From Arthrobacter cheniae (GTDB lineage: Bacteria; Actinomycetota; Actinomycetes; Actinomycetales; Micrococcaceae), in NCBI RefSeq assembly GCF_003602275.1, contig NZ_QZVT01000005.1, positions 320,895 through 384,894 on the forward strand: DNA of 64,000 nt, read 5' to 3'. Within the stretch, counting starts at the first letter, position 1; each line of letters begins with the position of its first letter. Below are positions 62,217-64,000 of this stretch, piece by piece. The position numbers and the translations under genes were made by a program. Under the pieces are notes generated by a model. That model was not told the origin of the DNA. It saw nothing but the letters and a program-made list of their open reading frames with translations, and did not search any database.

Positions 62217-64000
62217 CGACGACATCCTCCTGCACAGGCTCTGCCTTCGGGCTCCGCTTGCGCTTGGGCGCCTTCTCCGCAGGAGCATCAGCTACCTCGC
62301 CCGAGGTTTGAGTCGCGTCGGGCGCGGGAGTCCTTCCCTCTGCCGGCATGACCGTTGCTCGGCTATCCGTTGCCGGGTCAGCCCGCACCTCGCCCTCCGA
62401 GAACTCGACCGCAGGAGTGAAGGATGCCCGTCGAGTCGTGTCTGCGGCGGCCTTGGTCGGGGCGTCGTCGGACGAGCCGATGTCCGCGCTGCCCGATCCG
62501 TCCATGCTGAACAGCATCTCCGTCTGCAAAAGCTCGACCGGCGTGGGGGAACCTCCCTCAGGTGAGGCGTCGACAGGAAGGGCTATCGCAGGCTCATCTT
62601 CGGATGTGGCCTCCGGCTTTTCCTTAGGCTCCTCCTCGGGCTCCACCTTCGGCGCGTCGTCGTGCCCGTCCTCGGAAGAGCTGGATTCCGGCATGTCATC
62701 GGCCACCCGACCCTCCCCGAGCTGCTCGAGATCGGCCTCGAGGTCCAGGGACATCCCGCCCACGAGGTTCGGTTCGGACGCCTCCGGACGATCAGCATCG
62801 CCGAGCACGGCCGGTTCTACGCTGACCTCTGCATCGCCTGCGTCCGGTGCTGTGCCTTCGTCGCCTGATTCCTCCGACGGCCGCTCTCCGCCATGACCAC
62901 CTATGGACGCCTGCTGCAGGGGCTCACCTCGGCGCTGTTCCGCTGCGGCAGGCTCAATCGGCTGCTCGACACCGGTACCGGCGCTGCCTGCGACAGCACC
63001 GTCCTCCGATGGGGCGGGCGTTCCTAGTAGGTCCGCGACCCTCGGGACCGGGCTCGACACAGGCTCGTCGTCCTCACCCAGGTCGATGATGTCCGGCTCC
63101 AGATCGTCGTCGAGCCCAAGAGCCTTCTCCGCTACCCTCGCCTGGCGGCGCCACTTGTCGGACTGATCAGATCGGCCGACGGCGTCGAGGGCGTCCGCGT
63201 AGGCACGGAACAGTCGCGGGCTGAAGGCGAAGGCGCGGTGCAGGTCCAGTTGCGGGATCTCGAGGGCCGAGACGGCCGCGTCGAGCTGACCGAGGTCCGC
63301 TCGAGCACCGGAGATCACCATGGCGAGCTCCGCCTTGCCTGCTGCGTCCAGCGATTCAGCCTCTTCACTGCGTGCGAGGTCGAGCGCCCTGTCGGGACGG
63401 CCGAGGCCGCGCTCACAGTCCGCCATCACCGGGAGATGCACATTCGAACCACTGATGCGTCGGAACGTCCTGAACTCCCTGAGGGCTTCCCCGTAGTGGC
63501 CGGCTGCGTACGCCGTCAGCCCCACGGCTTCACGAACAGCTGCCAGGCGTCCACCTCGGCGACTCGCCGCCAAGGCATGCTGGAAGGCCAGTTCCGGGTC
63601 GATTTCGAGTAGCCGTCCCGCCATGACGAGGTGCTTCGATACCCAGAGCGCGCTGCGTTCCTCCAGGTTGCGCACCTGAGCACGGGTGACCCGATCGAGT
63701 TCGTCACCCTTGACGTCCTCGTCTATCTCGGGAGACCGTTCACGGTCAGGCCGATTCGCGCTACGGAGATCACGAGCATTATGGGTACGCGGACCAGCCG
63801 CGGATGCTTCGTCCGGTCGACCTCCGCCACGGCGGTCGTCGCCAGAACGGAAACCGCCTGCACCACGCTCGTTGCGATCCGAGGGCCGGCGGAAGGAGTC
63901 GCTGCGGTCGCTCGACGTGCGCGGCCCGCTGGTGCGCCCCTCTGGTGAAGAGGACCGGGATTGCCAGGGACGCTCGGAGCCGCTGGTCCTGTCCGACGTC
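62209..64000 (-). CDS. TPR-like protein with disordered ends (5' part beyond window)
   Basis: The minus-strand frame is open from the stop at 62209 to the window edge without a stop, so the true start lies beyond 64000. A GTG at 63675 exists but has no ribosome binding site. Upstream of it the frame encodes an Arg/Ser/Gly/Asp-rich disordered segment. The middle (about 63675 to 63090) has TPR-like helical repeats (LAFQHALAASRRGGRLAAVREAVGLTAYAAGHYGEALREF). The C-terminal 280 residues are acidic and repetitive, ending in a basic KRKRSPK. This is the Rv1691-type protein that starts the HAD-tlyA-nadK-recN operon. Function unknown. Confidence 0.82.
   Translation of the reverse strand, partial: TSDRTSGSERPWQSRSSSPEGRTSGPRTSSDRSDSFRRPSDRNERGAGGFRSGDDRRGGGRPDEASAAGPRTHNARDLRSANRPDRERSPEIDEDVKGDELDRVTRAQVRNLEERSALWVSKHLVMAGRLLEIDPELAFQHALAASRRGGRLAAVREAVGLTAYAAGHYGEALREFRTFRRISGSNVHLPVMADCERGLGRPDRALDLARSEEAESLDAAGKAELAMVISGARADLGQLDAAVSALEIPQLDLHRAFAFSPRLFRAYADALDAVGRSDQSDKWRRQARVAEKALGLDDDLEPDIIDLGEDDEPVSSPVPRVADLLGTPAPSEDGAVAGSAGTGVEQPIEPAAAEQRRGEPLQQASIGGHGGERPSEESGDEGTAPDAGDAEVSVEPAVLGDADRPEASEPNLVGGMSLDLEADLEQLGEGRVADDMPESSSSEDGHDDAPKVEPEEEPKEKPEATSEDEPAIALPVDASPEGGSPTPVELLQTEMLFSMDGSGSADIGSSDDAPTKAAADTTRRASFTPAVEFSEGEVRADPATDSRATVMPAEGRTPAPDATQTSGEVADAPAEKAPKRKRSPKAEPVQEDVVDE

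Overview
The window is chromosomal DNA of a high-GC Gram-positive actinobacterium, most likely Micrococcaceae and Arthrobacter-like. The reasons are a mycothione reductase gene, a PASTA-type Ser/Thr kinase, an OdhI/GarA-type FHA protein, FtsR and GntR regulators, frequent GTG starts, ATGA/GTGA gene overlaps, and a MurE whose specificity motif is not of the meso-diaminopimelate type. I see no phage, insertion sequence, CRISPR array or plasmid genes. Most of the sequence is conserved core chromosome.

Layout. 1-9.5 kb is the 5' part of the division and cell wall (dcw) cluster on the minus strand, read mraZ > rsmH > ftsL-like > ftsI > murE > murF > mraY > murD (murD cut by the window edge), with a promoter and three phased MraZ boxes in front of mraZ. 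9.7-24 kb holds a DUF3040 protein, dinB, a polyprenyl diphosphate synthase, an Rv2175c-like DNA-binding protein, a secreted four-LysM lytic transglycosylase, pknL, class II aroG, plsC, a small membrane protein, a ROK glucokinase and a long-chain acyl-CoA synthetase. From memory this follows the order of the Mycobacterium tuberculosis Rv2155c-Rv2187 region. 24-31.6 kb holds mycothione reductase, a MinD-like ATPase, pyruvate carboxylase and an orphan ParA. 31.7-35 kb is the gcvH > FHA (odhI/garA) > ftsR > DUF151 > MerR cluster plus tRNA-Pro(GGG). 35-42.6 kb is parA > scpA > scpB > pseudouridine synthase > tyrA > cmk > der. 42.8-53.5 kb is an inserted metabolic block: dctA, a DctS/DctR two-component pair, prpE, a GntR regulator and prpDBC. 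53.5-64 kb returns to conserved genes: NUDIX, xerD, NUDIX, pyrG, recN, nadK, tlyA, a small ORF, a HAD phosphatase and a TPR protein that runs off the window.

How the genes work together. The dcw genes make and cross-link peptidoglycan at the septum. PknL and the LysM transglycosylase may sense and remodel it. FtsR and the FHA protein connect division and 2-oxoglutarate metabolism to Ser/Thr phosphorylation. parA-scpAB, xerD, recN and the orphan ParA/MinD proteins serve chromosome segregation and repair. The 42.8-53.5 kb block forms a C4-dicarboxylate and propionate unit: DctA imports succinate, fumarate or malate under DctSR control, and PrpE plus PrpCDB turn propionate into succinate and pyruvate under a GntR regulator with two visible palindromic operators.

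The most useful non-gene signal is a recurring leaderless start, TANNNT, exactly six bases, then GTG, at dinB, pknL, aroG, mtr and pyrG. I did not find a wholly new multi-gene system. The best leads are that promoter class, the regulatory palindromes of the prp and dct loci, the MurE motif, and the orphan ParA/MinD genes.
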